Shown: positions 10,077 to 20,788 of the stretch, piece after piece
Layout of the letters: the number at the start of each line of letters is the position of its first letter
How positions within the stretch are numbered: the stretch's first letter is position 1
Source of the DNA: Candidatus Helarchaeota ASGARD archaeon Hel_GB_B
Lineage (GTDB): Archaea > Asgardarchaeota > Lokiarchaeia > Helarchaeales > HEL-GB-B
Reading direction: 5' to 3'
NCBI GenBank assembly: GCA_005191425.1
Contig: SUPR01000019.1
Coordinates: forward strand, 1 to 40,788
Length of the DNA: 40,788 nt
Position numbers and translations under genes: made by a program
The notes under the pieces: model-generated
Database searches by the model: none
What the model was told of the DNA's origin: nothing
The model's input: only the letters and a program-made list of their open reading frames with translations

Positions 10077-10112
10077 AAATAAAATTATTAAATTAAATAA
10101 AATTATTAAATT
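10077..10112. repeat. Two exact tandem copies of AAATAAAATTATTAAATT (18 bp)
   Basis: Direct reading: 10077-10094 and 10095-10112; second copy overlaps the tyrS stop codon. Confidence 0.8.
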
Positions 10113-11193
10113 ATCTTGTGATTTTTTCTTCTTTAAAAACAGAAATTAGATTTTTATTATTTTTAAAATATTCTCTGACCGGTTCTAATATTTTAATTAA
10201 GTATTCTGATACATTTTTCTTTACATCTTTAGGATGTAAATCTCCATTTTTGTAGAGGCGTTCAAATTCCTCTAATGTTACTGTAATATCTCCTCCAAAT
10301 TGTGATTTTCTTTTAATTTCAAATGTAGCGTCCTTTTTTCTCAAGATTATGTATTTTACTATTTCATAAATGGGATTTTGGTCTAATATTTTTTCTGGGC
10401 AATAAGCCTTCTTAATTTTTCTCCTAATTTCATCTGGTGAATCTAAAATGAAAATTGCTGAATCTGGTTTGCTTTTACTTTGTTTTGAGCTAATTTGCTT
10501 ATCTATATTAATGTCTACATCATATCCCATACGTTCTTGGAGAATTAAGCCCATTAGAAGATGGTGGTGCACAGCTACTGGTTTCCAAAAGCCTAGCTTT
10601 GGCCCTACTTCTCTGGCTAACATATTGACATTTCTCTGGTCCATTCCTAATTGATTTATATCTACTTCTAATTCAAAAATATCTGCACATTGGAGCGCGG
10701 GGTATAATAAATGGGCAAAAGTAAGTCCTTCGTTTTTAGTCCTGCCAAGAATGGGTAGACAACGTTGAATTCTCTTAAGAGTAGTCTTAGTAGATATCCT
10801 CATAACTTTTTCCCAATAACTTTCATTGGCAATTAAATCACTTGCATAAATATATTCAACATCATTTACTCCTAAAGCTGACCAACCCGCTTTGAAATAT
10901 TCTGCCACTTTTTTTATTTTATCTATATTACCGCCCATTTTTTTGTTTAAAAATGCATGCCAATCAGCTAATAACACTTTATACTTTATTCCTGCTTCTA
11001 TAAAATCCATCATTTTAAAAGCTGAAATTAGTCCTGTTCCTAGGTGCATCTGTCCGCTGGGCTCAAACCCGTTATAAGCAATTGGATGCTCCTTCGTCTC
11101 AAATAATTCTTTTAATTCCTTTAAATTTATTATTTCTTCAGTCGGTGGACGCTTTATCAAATTTATTTTTTCTTCAATGTCCATTTTAGTCAT
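10111..11193 (-). CDS. tyrS: Tyrosyl-tRNA synthetase (archaeal type)
   Basis: AYNGFEPSGQMHLGTGL (HIGH-region), SSKQSKSKPDSAIFILDSPDEIRRKIKKAYCP (KMSKS-region variant), FGGDITV, LHPKDVKKNVSEYLIKILEPVREYF. Confidence 0.92.
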   Translation of the reverse strand: MTKMDIEEKINLIKRPPTEEIINLKELKELFETKEHPIAYNGFEPSGQMHLGTGLISAFKMMDFIEAGIKYKVLLADWHAFLNKKMGGNIDKIKKVAEYFKAGWSALGVNDVEYIYASDLIANESYWEKVMRISTKTTLKRIQRCLPILGRTKNEGLTFAHLLYPALQCADIFELEVDINQLGMDQRNVNMLAREVGPKLGFWKPVAVHHHLLMGLILQERMGYDVDINIDKQISSKQSKSKPDSAIFILDSPDEIRRKIKKAYCPEKILDQNPIYEIVKYIILRKKDATFEIKRKSQFGGDITVTLEEFERLYKNGDLHPKDVKKNVSEYLIKILEPVREYFKNNKNLISVFKEEKITR

Positions 11194-11241
11194 CCTTACT
11201 ATTAGTTATTTTAAAAATTCACCAATTCTTTTAAACATTTT

Positions 11242-12072
11242 CTAATTTGATTTATTAAATTTTATGAATCCGATATTAAAACATCCTAATTGTTGCTCTT
11301 CAATATCTAAATTGCCATATAACCTTAATAGAAACTCCTTTAATTCTTGGACTATTTTATCATGAATATTTTTCGGGACTTGCGTGTGCCACGTCATACT
11401 CTGGTCTTCAAATTCTATTAAGCTTTTTTTAAGACTTTTTTTCACAGAATATGTCCCCTCAAATATTTCGATTTGCGCGTTTAATTCATTTTTAATAAAT
11501 TCAGGAATTTCAGCCCAATCTGCACCGTAATAAAAAAGTGGATATCCGTATTTTTCTCTTAATTCAAGATATTTATCATTAGACGGACATTTGTTTAGAA
11601 TTTTTTTACCTGGTCCGCCAGTGATAATAACTAGTAGTCTATTATCCTTAATACACCTTTTTACTTCTCTGATTGCATCCTTCCACCTTGGGAGAATATG
11701 AACCGCTCTTACCATTAATGATAAATCAAATTTATCTTTTTTAAATGGTAAATAATAGGCATCAGCTAAGATCATTTCTAAATCTGAATTCTTATATTTT
11801 TTCTGTAATATCTTGAGCATTTTCTTTGATATATCGATCCCAATATACTTTGGTACTAAATTTCTTAGATTTGGCAGATAACTTATTACCATTCCTGTCC
11901 CTATACCCACCTCTAATACGATAGGTCTATCTCCTTTTTTAAAGCCGGATTTCTTGAATATTAAGGATATTATTGATTGAAATGAATTTGATATTTCTCT
12001 AGTCTTATCATAAATATCCGCAAAAATATCAAAATTAAAATATTTTTTAAGATCATTAATATTTTTGTCCAT
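11242..12072 (-). CDS. Class I SAM-dependent methyltransferase
   Basis: VLEVGIGTGMVISYLP, YIGIDISKKML, LADAYYLPFKKDKFDLSLMVRAVHILP. Confidence 0.85.
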   Translation of the reverse strand: MDKNINDLKKYFNFDIFADIYDKTREISNSFQSIISLIFKKSGFKKGDRPIVLEVGIGTGMVISYLPNLRNLVPKYIGIDISKKMLKILQKKYKNSDLEMILADAYYLPFKKDKFDLSLMVRAVHILPRWKDAIREVKRCIKDNRLLVIITGGPGKKILNKCPSNDKYLELREKYGYPLFYYGADWAEIPEFIKNELNAQIEIFEGTYSVKKSLKKSLIEFEDQSMTWHTQVPKNIHDKIVQELKEFLLRLYGNLDIEEQQLGCFNIGFIKFNKSN

Positions 12073-12274
12073 AATAATATCCTTTTAACCAATTTTTTTC
12101 CTAAATTTACACAACATGATGTTTATTAATTTATAGATAAAAATATTTTTCCAAAATACACATTTTTAAATACTAAATTTTTTAACTTATTATTATAAAA
12201 AATATCTTCAATTAGACTAAAAAATTGATTAGTTATTTTCAGTATAACTGTTTAGAATATAACATCCAGATATA

Positions 12275-12439
12275 TTAACCCTTAACTTGTCCACAATCAT
12301 TAAAAAAGTCGCAAATTATGCATTCAAATCTATTCTTTTTAAAGGTCTTAAAATCCTGAAAACAAGATGGGATTGATTTTATAGTTGTTTTATGTTTATC
12401 TTTTAGTATCTTTTCTTTAATTTTTCGAGTAATTACCAT
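12275..12439 (-). CDS. Small cysteine-containing protein, 54 aa
   Basis: ORF track gives 70 aa to 12487; internal ATG at 12439 has a GGTGG motif just upstream, giving MVITRKIKEKILKDKHKTTIKSIPSCFQDFKTFKKNRFECIICDFFNDCGQVKG with CIIC-x5-C. Confidence 0.5.
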   Translation of the reverse strand: MVITRKIKEKILKDKHKTTIKSIPSCFQDFKTFKKNRFECIICDFFNDCGQVKG

Positions 12440-12769
12440 AAATTCCACCACAAGTATTCGATAAAGAAATATATATAAACACATCAATTCTTAAAAATTT
12501 GATAAAAGATCAAACCAAAATATAAAAATATCCAATAGAAATTGATTTCTAATCATAATTCTTGAAATTTAAAAAAAAAATAAAATAAAGATTAAAGTGA
12601 TAAAATATAATAAGCTTAGTTAATAATTTAAATATAAAGACCAAATAAAAAATAACATAAAAGACTTAATTTTTACCAAAATTAAAAGAAATAATCTACA
12701 TCTAATATATATTCTATTAAAAATAATAAATAAAAAGATTCTTTATTATGCTCTTCTATTCTAATTAAT

Positions 12770-13522
12770 TTACACATGGCGATCTACTAAAATTCTTGCA
12801 TTTTCAGGGCAATGAGACACACATAGTCCACAACCTTTACATAATTTTAAATTTGTTTCTACTTTTTTATCGTTAGTAAATTTAATAGCATTAAATTGGC
12901 AATAATCGATACATATTCCACACCCTGAATATTTTTCCACATTATATTGGACAATAAAATCTGATGGTTTAATTAAATAGGTTTGTTCTCCAAATAGTTT
13001 ATAGGTATTCAAAACCACACAACAACAAGAACAGCAATTACATATGACATAGAAAAAGTCTTTATTCGGGAAGTGACTTAATTGGTGTACCAATCCCCAT
13101 TCATCAGCTAACTTTAGTATTTTAAAAATTTCTTCTTTTGAAATTTTCATATTAAACCCGGCATTATCTATTTCTTCTAGGTTTTGTCCTCTTGCTAGTA
13201 TAATACATGTATGGACTGGAGCTTTGCAATTTTTATCATGATAAAAAAGTGTCCTACAAAAGCAATCTGTAATGCCTACAACTTCTGCACGTTGGACCAA
13301 CTCATAAATTTCTTGTGATGGTCTTACCTCTACTTCAGTCGAAATGGTCTGCTTTACAGGAATTACACGTCCTCCCTACACATTATGAATTTTTCGATAA
13401 AAATAATACCTGAAATTTTTAATAAATAGTTTTTTAATAATTCTGACAAAAGTTAGCATCGGAATTTCTAAAAATTTTCCGAAATAAGTGGAAAATCTTC
13501 TTTTAATAGATGCATTTTTCAT
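12770..13522 (-). CDS. 4Fe-4S ferredoxin-domain protein, interrupted by one in-frame TAG at 13376-13378
   Basis: Two same-frame ORFs (13376-13594 and 12770-13300) join as MKNASIKRRF...YYFYRKIHNV-(TAG)-GGRVIPVKQTISTEVEVRPSQEIYELVQRAEVVGITDCFCRT...; ATG at 13522 preceded by GGAG; two ferredoxin Cys clusters CGICIDYC and CKGCGLCVSHCP plus CNCCSCCC. Confidence 0.75.
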
Positions 13523-13538
13523 TATAATCTCCAAATTC

Positions 13539-14711
13539 TTAAAATTTAATGGGATAGACCCCATATTTTTTTGTAATATTGAGCATACCTTCAATATAAT
13601 TCGCCGGAATCGTATTAGGTGGAATAGAATGGTCTGCAGCCATAATAAATCCTCCGCCAGGTCCTAAATTCTTTATTAATTTTATTGTATAATCTTTAAC
13701 TTCCTCTATTGTCCCATTTGTTAATAAAGGCATTGGGACATTTCCGACAAGCGTGATTTTATCTCCAAATTTTTCATGAATTTCAAAAATATCCATTGGA
13801 ACTGTAGACTGTATCGGGTTTAAGCCATCAAATCCGCTTTCAATGAAATCCGGGATTAATTTTCTGATATTACCACATGAGTGCAAAATAATTTTAGAGC
13901 CATTTTTATGGACAACATTACAAATTTTTTTGTGCCATGGATAAATATACTTCTGTAAAAATTTTGGAGACATAATTGGCCCTAATTTCTCACCAAGATC
14001 TTCGCTTAACCATATAATTTCTGGCGGTGGGTCTATTTCCATAAATCTTTTAATTTTTTCAAAAGTATAAGAGCCGCTATCTTCAAAAACTCGTTTAATA
14101 AATTTTTGTTCTTGATATAGTAATTTTGTAAATAATTCCATCCCAAATCCATTCCAAATTCGACCGAAAATTTCTCCAAAAGATGGTAAAATTACAATCT
14201 CATTGACCTTTTTTCTAATTTTTTGGTATCCATTAATTATTTGGTCAATTTTTGGATCATCAGCACTTGGTATATCCCATTCATCATAATCTTCTTTACT
14301 TGTCCAATATCCTCCCACATAATAAAAACTCTCTGCTCCCTCAGGTAATTTTTGTATTTTCATTTTTGACCCCCAATCAGTTACAATTGTATTTTTATCG
14401 AGAAACTTAATATAAAGTGGTGGATTTGCCATAAAATATGTCAAATCTGCCCCTAAATTCTCATAAAATTTATAAAGCTTTAGTAGATAATTTTCTCGAA
14501 TAGGTGTCAATTTTCTATAAAACCAACTAAGGATATGCCTCCACCCAATCAACCAACTCACAACATTTATTATTGACTTTAAACTTGATATTATTTGAGG
14601 ACCATCATACATTTCAATTATCTTAATGGAATCAATTAGGTCTCCAAAAATTGGTATTCTATCTGGTTCTTTATGTTCTAATGTAGTTATAACCCGATCT
14701 AAAGAATTCAT
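13539..14711 (-). CDS. Uroporphyrinogen decarboxylase-family (MtaA/methylcobamide methyltransferase-like) protein
   Basis: RVITTLEHKEPDRIPIFGD start, ILHSCGNIRKLIPDFIESGFDGLNPIQ, TLVGNVPMPLLTNGTIEEVKDYT, GGGFIMAADHSIPPN. Confidence 0.85.
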   Translation of the reverse strand: MNSLDRVITTLEHKEPDRIPIFGDLIDSIKIIEMYDGPQIISSLKSIINVVSWLIGWRHILSWFYRKLTPIRENYLLKLYKFYENLGADLTYFMANPPLYIKFLDKNTIVTDWGSKMKIQKLPEGAESFYYVGGYWTSKEDYDEWDIPSADDPKIDQIINGYQKIRKKVNEIVILPSFGEIFGRIWNGFGMELFTKLLYQEQKFIKRVFEDSGSYTFEKIKRFMEIDPPPEIIWLSEDLGEKLGPIMSPKFLQKYIYPWHKKICNVVHKNGSKIILHSCGNIRKLIPDFIESGFDGLNPIQSTVPMDIFEIHEKFGDKITLVGNVPMPLLTNGTIEEVKDYTIKLIKNLGPGGGFIMAADHSIPPNTIPANYIEGMLNITKKYGVYPIKF

Positions 14712-14947
14712 TTTTAATCATTCAGTTTGTTATTTATACTTTAAAATAAAATTTTAATTTAAAATGGGATTTAAAAATAATTTATTAGTCATACAGTGTT
14801 ATTCGAGTATTTATAAATTATTAATGGTATTAATTTTATAATTATTAAGCACTTTTTTTAAAAAATCTAAATTATAAAGAATGTTTTTGTAATTTTATAA
14901 CTTTTTATAATATTGGAAGACATAATCATAAAAGTATCTTGGATTTA

Positions 14948-17900
14948 TTACTCCAAATCTCCTTCTAAATTAATAATTATGTTTTTTAACTCATTTAATC
15001 TATCTTGGGAAGTGTTCCAATATCCACGATTTTCTGACTCTACTAATAATTCACAAATTTTCATAGTGGCGTATGGATTATTTTCAAGCAATTTTTTTCG
15101 CAATTTTTCATTAAAAATCAAATTATTTGCTACTTCGTCAAAGACCCAATTTTCTACTTTATGAGTTGTGGCTGCAAATCCTAATAAATGCTCTATTCTA
15201 TCTTTGATTTTTTTAGTTCCATGGAATTCATGTTTTAACATACCTTTAATCCATTTTGGGTTTAATATTCTAGTCCTTACTGAGCGTTCAATGCTAATTT
15301 TCAAATCTTCGACAATCACTTCCTCTTCTGTAGAATCAATTATCAGTTCGTCGCTATTTTCTCCCCTAACATCTTGAACTGTCCTTGATAATCCCCCTAA
15401 AAATTCATAATAATGGTCTAAATCTGTTATTTCATATTCTATATTATCTCTTTCTTGGGTTATTAAATTTATATTTTTTAAATTGTTGGCAAAAGCTTGT
15501 TCATTTTTTATAATTTTACCTTGAAAATATAAATAGCTCATACTCTCTTTATAACTTTTTACAAGGTCTTTTTCATCTTTCCAGGCACTATTTTCTACTA
15601 GCGTTCTCATAGCAGTGGCATATTCTGTAGGTGATGGACCAAAAATTCTAGCCATTGCAAAATCTTTCAGGTCTTTTTTCATTTTAAGGTAATGTTTTTT
15701 GATATAATTTTTTTCAATGTCTTCATCAAGATTTGCGACCATTTCAATTGCTCGGTTTATCAACTCTATGTGTGTCATAAATGTGTCGCGAAAAATACCA
15801 CATATTGTAATGACAACATCTATTCTTGGCCTTTTAAGGTCTTCTAGTGGTATAACTTTAAGTTCTTTAAACCACGGATTCTTTTTATGTAAAATTTCCA
15901 CGCCAAGAAGTGATAGGATAGTCGCGATAGTATCCCCTCCGGTTTTCATAGTCTCAAAACCCCATAAAACAATTCCGATGCTTTCTGGAAATTTTTCATA
16001 TTTATCAAAATATGATTGGATTAATAATTCTGCTGCCTTTTTGCCCCTTAATTCTGCAATTACAGTTGGAATTTGTCTAGGATCAAAGGCATACATTGCT
16101 CTACCTGATGGATATACATCGGGATCTCTGATAGGATCACCGCCCCGATATGGAAATATATATCTTCCTTCTAAAGATTTTAATAGACTTGTACTCTCAT
16201 CAAATTTTTCAATTCCTCTAAAAATATCATTTACATAATTAATATAATTTTTAGGAATCCATTTAGGAATATTTTTGTTCTCTATGATACTCTCTATAAC
16301 TTTAAATGCTTCTTTTTCTATTGATTTAGAGATTTTACTATCTTTAATTTTTTCCCAATCCAAATTTTTCTGCTTGGAAACTAATTTAAAAATTGATGGG
16401 AATTCTCGGTCTATTCTTAAAGTGCTAAGCAAATATTCTAGTAATTCTTTTTTATTATATTTTCTGTCCATTATGTGTAGTCCATAAGGGATAAGTCTTC
16501 TACGCATTCTATATATTTCTTTTTTTAGCTGTCTAATTTCTAAAGGTAAATTTAATTCACTTGCCGTTTCTAGAATTAATTCCAAAGTCTTTTCATCGTT
16601 ACTACTTTCATATTGGTCCAATAATTCATCAAGGACTAAATATTTTTCATATAATCCCGAATATGTCATTGGTGGTGATGCATGAGAAATACATAACGCA
16701 TAAGAACGTCTTTTTGCTATTGTAGATTCAGATGTATTCCCAATCCAATAATAATATATATGTGGCAGATTTCCAATTAAAATATCTGGGAAACAGTTTC
16801 TTGATAGAGCTACCTCTTTTCCTTTAGTAAATTCTAGCGTTCCGTGCATTCCAAAATGAATTATTGCATCTGCATTGAATTCATTCTCAATATAGCGGTA
16901 AAATGCAAGATATTGATGATGGGGCGGTAAATCTTTGTCATGATATGCTTTATCCAGGTCTTCATGAACTCCGCGTGAAGGTTGAATACCCAAGAAAATA
17001 TTTCCCAATATTATCCCTGGAATTATTATATTATTCCCGTTTGTCATTATCATTCCAGGTGGCTCTCCCCATTTTTCAATTACCTCATTTTGTATTTCTT
17101 TTGATAGGCTTTTAAACCATTTTATATAATTTTCCAAAGAAATTTTCAATCCTTTTTTTTCAATATATCTTGGAGAATTTACAAGCCCTTTTGACAAAAA
17201 TAAATCTTTTAAATCTTGGTCTGGGATCTCTACATTATACCCTGCAGATTTCAGCTTGTTTAAAAAGATTTCCAGACTTTTAAAAACATCTAAATATCCT
17301 GCATTTCCGACATTTTCTTCACCTGGCGGATAATTATAAGTAATTATTGCAATTTTCTTATCGGAATTTGCTTTCATTCTTAAATTTATCCATTTTAAAA
17401 TTCTATTGCATAACTTTTGGACTCCATCTTCTAATACTGCAATTTTTTTTATCTTTCCCAATTCATTGTCAATATCGCTTTTAAGAAGTCCAATTATTAT
17501 TGGTTCAATACCGCCATCTAATTCTGGTAATATTATTCCTAGTGCAACTTCAAGAGGATTTAAGCCATTTTTATCCATTTGCCAGTTATCTATTTCAGTT
17601 TCATATGAACTTAATCCAATTAAATAAGGAGAATCATTTTTTATTAAAAAATCATAAGTTGGCTCGGGTTCTCCCCCATAGGGCCCACCATGAATCCTAA
17701 AATATTGCAAATTTAAAAATAAATCAGTATATTTCAGATACTTATTAATAGCAAAAATATTGTACTCTACTTTTGAAAATACAATTATTAAATTAACTTT
17801 GTCTTTTAAATGATTAAAGATACTATCTACTAAAGGCCTATTATCATCAAAATGCATTCCACCATAAAATAAGATCCCTACTGATGGTCTATTACTATTA

Positions 17901-18553
17901 AATTTGATTTTATTTTTGTATTCAGTTAAATCTTCAAAAAATCCTACTTGTGGAAGATAAAGGCCAAATGGCGGTTGCTTTTTTGGTGGTGGTACCTTTT
18001 TTATTTGTTTCATATTTGCATAATTTTTTAATAAAAATAAGATAAGATTTTTTAGATTCTCAGTTCCGCCCTCAGCAAAGTATTCTTGGGCTAAAATCCA
18101 ATTTCTCATATCTTTTAATATACCAATTGGTAAAATTCGACCTAATTTCTTGGTAAATTCTGAAATTTTTTGCATTTTTAAAAATTTATGTATATCAAAT
18201 TCCACATCTTTATTGGGTTTAAAAATCATACTACCTTTAAATTTTCCCATATTTAGAAAGGAATAGATTTGCTGACTTCCTGCAACTAAAACAACAATGG
18301 TTTTGTCTAACCCTTTCAATAAACTTGATAACTCTCTTCCTACTCTAATATCGCCCCTAATATCAATAAGAATGATATCTGATTCAATTATTTTATTCTT
18401 TATTTCTTGTAGTGAAATATTGTTGTTTTCAAATTCATCAAAATAAACTTTATGCACCTCAACAATTTTACCATATTCTAACTTTATCTCATTAATTGCT
18501 TCTTTTAAGCTAGTTGTATTATTTATTGTAGTTAATGCCAAGATTCGTTTCAC
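14948..18553 (-). CDS. cobN: CobN/BchH-family cobaltochelatase (magnesium-chelatase H-like) large subunit
   Basis: 1201 aa; [90 protein letters not shown]; followed upstream by the ChlI/ChlD partner. Confidence 0.92.
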   Translation of the reverse strand: MKRILALTTINNTTSLKEAINEIKLEYGKIVEVHKVYFDEFENNNISLQEIKNKIIESDIILIDIRGDIRVGRELSSLLKGLDKTIVVLVAGSQQIYSFLNMGKFKGSMIFKPNKDVEFDIHKFLKMQKISEFTKKLGRILPIGILKDMRNWILAQEYFAEGGTENLKNLILFLLKNYANMKQIKKVPPPKKQPPFGLYLPQVGFFEDLTEYKNKIKFNSNRPSVGILFYGGMHFDDNRPLVDSIFNHLKDKVNLIIVFSKVEYNIFAINKYLKYTDLFLNLQYFRIHGGPYGGEPEPTYDFLIKNDSPYLIGLSSYETEIDNWQMDKNGLNPLEVALGIILPELDGGIEPIIIGLLKSDIDNELGKIKKIAVLEDGVQKLCNRILKWINLRMKANSDKKIAIITYNYPPGEENVGNAGYLDVFKSLEIFLNKLKSAGYNVEIPDQDLKDLFLSKGLVNSPRYIEKKGLKISLENYIKWFKSLSKEIQNEVIEKWGEPPGMIMTNGNNIIIPGIILGNIFLGIQPSRGVHEDLDKAYHDKDLPPHHQYLAFYRYIENEFNADAIIHFGMHGTLEFTKGKEVALSRNCFPDILIGNLPHIYYYWIGNTSESTIAKRRSYALCISHASPPMTYSGLYEKYLVLDELLDQYESSNDEKTLELILETASELNLPLEIRQLKKEIYRMRRRLIPYGLHIMDRKYNKKELLEYLLSTLRIDREFPSIFKLVSKQKNLDWEKIKDSKISKSIEKEAFKVIESIIENKNIPKWIPKNYINYVNDIFRGIEKFDESTSLLKSLEGRYIFPYRGGDPIRDPDVYPSGRAMYAFDPRQIPTVIAELRGKKAAELLIQSYFDKYEKFPESIGIVLWGFETMKTGGDTIATILSLLGVEILHKKNPWFKELKVIPLEDLKRPRIDVVITICGIFRDTFMTHIELINRAIEMVANLDEDIEKNYIKKHYLKMKKDLKDFAMARIFGPSPTEYATAMRTLVENSAWKDEKDLVKSYKESMSYLYFQGKIIKNEQAFANNLKNINLITQERDNIEYEITDLDHYYEFLGGLSRTVQDVRGENSDELIIDSTEEEVIVEDLKISIERSVRTRILNPKWIKGMLKHEFHGTKKIKDRIEHLLGFAATTHKVENWVFDEVANNLIFNEKLRKKLLENNPYATMKICELLVESENRGYWNTSQDRLNELKNIIINLEGDLE

Positions 18554-20337
18554 ATTATCTCCTCCAAATAAAAGTGTGATGCGTTAAATATCTTGGATAT
18601 CTTTTCGAGTATTCCTATACTTTTATACCTATTTTCTGCATTGATAATTACAAAATTTGTATTATTTGAAATTGAATTAAGAAATTTAATGTCTTCATCG
18701 ATATTATTTTTTATAAATACATTACCTTTACCATCTGAAATCAATACTATAGTTGGAGTATTATTTTTATATTTATTAGCCAATTCAATTGCTTTATATA
18801 GAGCTATAGTCAATGGAGTTTTACCACCAGTAGGTAGGTCCTGTAAAGCTTCTTCTATTTTTATCATATCTCTAGTGGGATTAACTAAAATACGTGCATT
18901 TTCTCCCCTAAATGATATAAGACCTACTTTATTTTTTCCTTCATAGGACTTTTTAAGGAGAAGCCACGACAATGTTTTGGCGAATTTTATTTTTTTATCG
19001 ATTCTCATTGACGAAGATGAATCCAATAATATTATGTATAGCGAGCTACTTTTCCCAATTCGTATTTTTTCCATTAAATGTTCAGGTAATATTTCCAATT
19101 TCCCGTTTTCTCTCACAGATTTTCTAATAGTAGCATCTATGGCAATATTTTTAGGTTTATCACTATTTCTTGCTTTAATATATAGTCCTCGCTCACTGTT
19201 AATCTTGAATAAATCTTTACCTTTAGATATCCCGTATATTTTTGAATTTAATAAATTATTTTTAATCTCACCTTGTCTATCAAAATCAAATACTTCTTCA
19301 TTAACTTTAGTCCTAATCATTTTCTGAATAGATTCAGGTGTAAGTTGTTTTCTTTTATCAAAAGGATCTTGCCTTAATCTATGGTTTAATGCTAATTGAG
19401 TTGCTTCTATTAAATCATTTTCAATTACATAATTTCTTCCATCTAATGCCATTAAGGCTTTTATTACTTTTTCCATTACAATATCTGCTCGATGCGTTTT
19501 TATACCCAAGGATATCGTAATTTCTACTATTTTTTCAAGAATTTCATCAGGAATGTCTATAATATCTATATTCATTTGGGCTTTCGCTATTTTTTCTCTT
19601 AATCTATCAATTTCATTTTTAAATTTACTTTCAAATTTCCATGGATCTTTATCAAATTCTGATCTATATTTTACAACTTTCATTCTATCTTCTTTATTAC
19701 TTAGCGCTGATATATTAACGCAAAGCCCAAACCTGTCCAATAATTGAGGCCTCAAATCTCCTTCTTCTGGGTTCATCGTCCCGACTAATATAAATCTTGA
19801 TGGATGATATATGGAAATCCCTTCTCGTTCAATTATATTAACGCCCATTGCAGCTGCATCTAATAAAATGTTTGCAAGATGATCGTCAAGTAAATTCACT
19901 TCATCAATATACAATATATTCCTGTTAGCTTTTGCCAATATTCCAGGTTCTAAAGCCTTTACTCCTTCTTTAAGTGCCTTCTTTATGTCTATTGTTCCTA
20001 CGACCATATCTTCAGTTGCAGATAATGGCATATCTATAATCTCCATTCTCCGTTCTATCCACGGTAATTTTCCTTCTTCCTTAAATCTTTTCTGACATGT
20101 AGGACACATTAATCTTAAATTTTCCGGATCGCAATTAAACGGACAATCCTTAACAACTTTTATTTTTGGTAATAAATCCATTAATGCACGGACTGCTGTC
20201 GATTTTCCTGTCCCTTTATCACCATTAATTAGTACTCCACCTATTAATGGGTCAATAGCATTAATCAATAATGCTTTTTTCATTAAATCTTGTCCAATTA
20301 TTGCTGTAAATGGGAAAATTACAAATTTATGGTTCAA
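18550..20337 (-). CDS. ChlI-ChlD fusion: AAA+ chelatase ATPase with C-terminal VWA domain
   Basis: Walker [65 protein letters not shown] overlap with cobN (18550-18553). Confidence 0.9.
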   Translation of the reverse strand: MNHKFVIFPFTAIIGQDLMKKALLINAIDPLIGGVLINGDKGTGKSTAVRALMDLLPKIKVVKDCPFNCDPENLRLMCPTCQKRFKEEGKLPWIERRMEIIDMPLSATEDMVVGTIDIKKALKEGVKALEPGILAKANRNILYIDEVNLLDDHLANILLDAAAMGVNIIEREGISIYHPSRFILVGTMNPEEGDLRPQLLDRFGLCVNISALSNKEDRMKVVKYRSEFDKDPWKFESKFKNEIDRLREKIAKAQMNIDIIDIPDEILEKIVEITISLGIKTHRADIVMEKVIKALMALDGRNYVIENDLIEATQLALNHRLRQDPFDKRKQLTPESIQKMIRTKVNEEVFDFDRQGEIKNNLLNSKIYGISKGKDLFKINSERGLYIKARNSDKPKNIAIDATIRKSVRENGKLEILPEHLMEKIRIGKSSSLYIILLDSSSSMRIDKKIKFAKTLSWLLLKKSYEGKNKVGLISFRGENARILVNPTRDMIKIEEALQDLPTGGKTPLTIALYKAIELANKYKNNTPTIVLISDGKGNVFIKNNIDEDIKFLNSISNNTNFVIINAENRYKSIGILEKISKIFNASHFYLEEIM

Positions 20338-20348
20338 TAAAATTCACC

Positions 20349-20377
20349 GTAATACTGTCACTTTACACAGTAATACT
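20349..20377. promoter_or_regulatory. Phased direct repeat GTAATACT-N13-GTAATACT with internal ACTGT/ACAGT inverted repeat upstream of chelatase operon
   Basis: Exact copies at 20349-20356 and 20370-20377 (21 bp apart), 12-40 nt upstream of the ChlID start codon. Confidence 0.4.
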
Positions 20378-20788
20378 CAAATGTATTTATGAAAATATCG
20401 TTTAATTAATTGAAAACCATATTAAATAAAAATTAATTAAAAATTTTATATATTGGCATAACTCTTTAAGGTTAATTTTACTTTACAATGAAATATGGCT
20501 ATTAATTATAATAATTAAATGATTAATTGATTATATTACTATAATTTCGCTAAATATAATAAATGTTAGAACATATTTTCCTATTTATTGCTAAAAAGTT
20601 ACAAATTGAACTGAAATTTCAAAAAATCTAATAAAATACTTTGATAATTTTCTATAAACAAAATTAACTCTACAATTTGTAAATTTCAAAAGATTAATTA
20701 AAATATAATTGTTATTTTAAATCGAAAAATTAATTTAGTATAATATTTTTTATTATTTAATCAATACCAACTAAATCGACGAAATAAA

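Noticed and set aside
12500-12769. Long A/T-only intergenic tract considered as a repeat array or ncRNA
   Set aside because: Low-complexity A-rich DNA without regular periodicity or stable pairing; no support beyond composition.
15717-16238. 173-aa plus-strand ORF
   Set aside because: Antisense to well-supported CobN coding sequence; no recognisable domain; typical AT-rich shadow ORF.
18593-19747. Plus-strand ORFs (117, 116, 64 aa)
   Set aside because: Antisense to the ChlI-ChlD fusion with clear motifs on the other strand.
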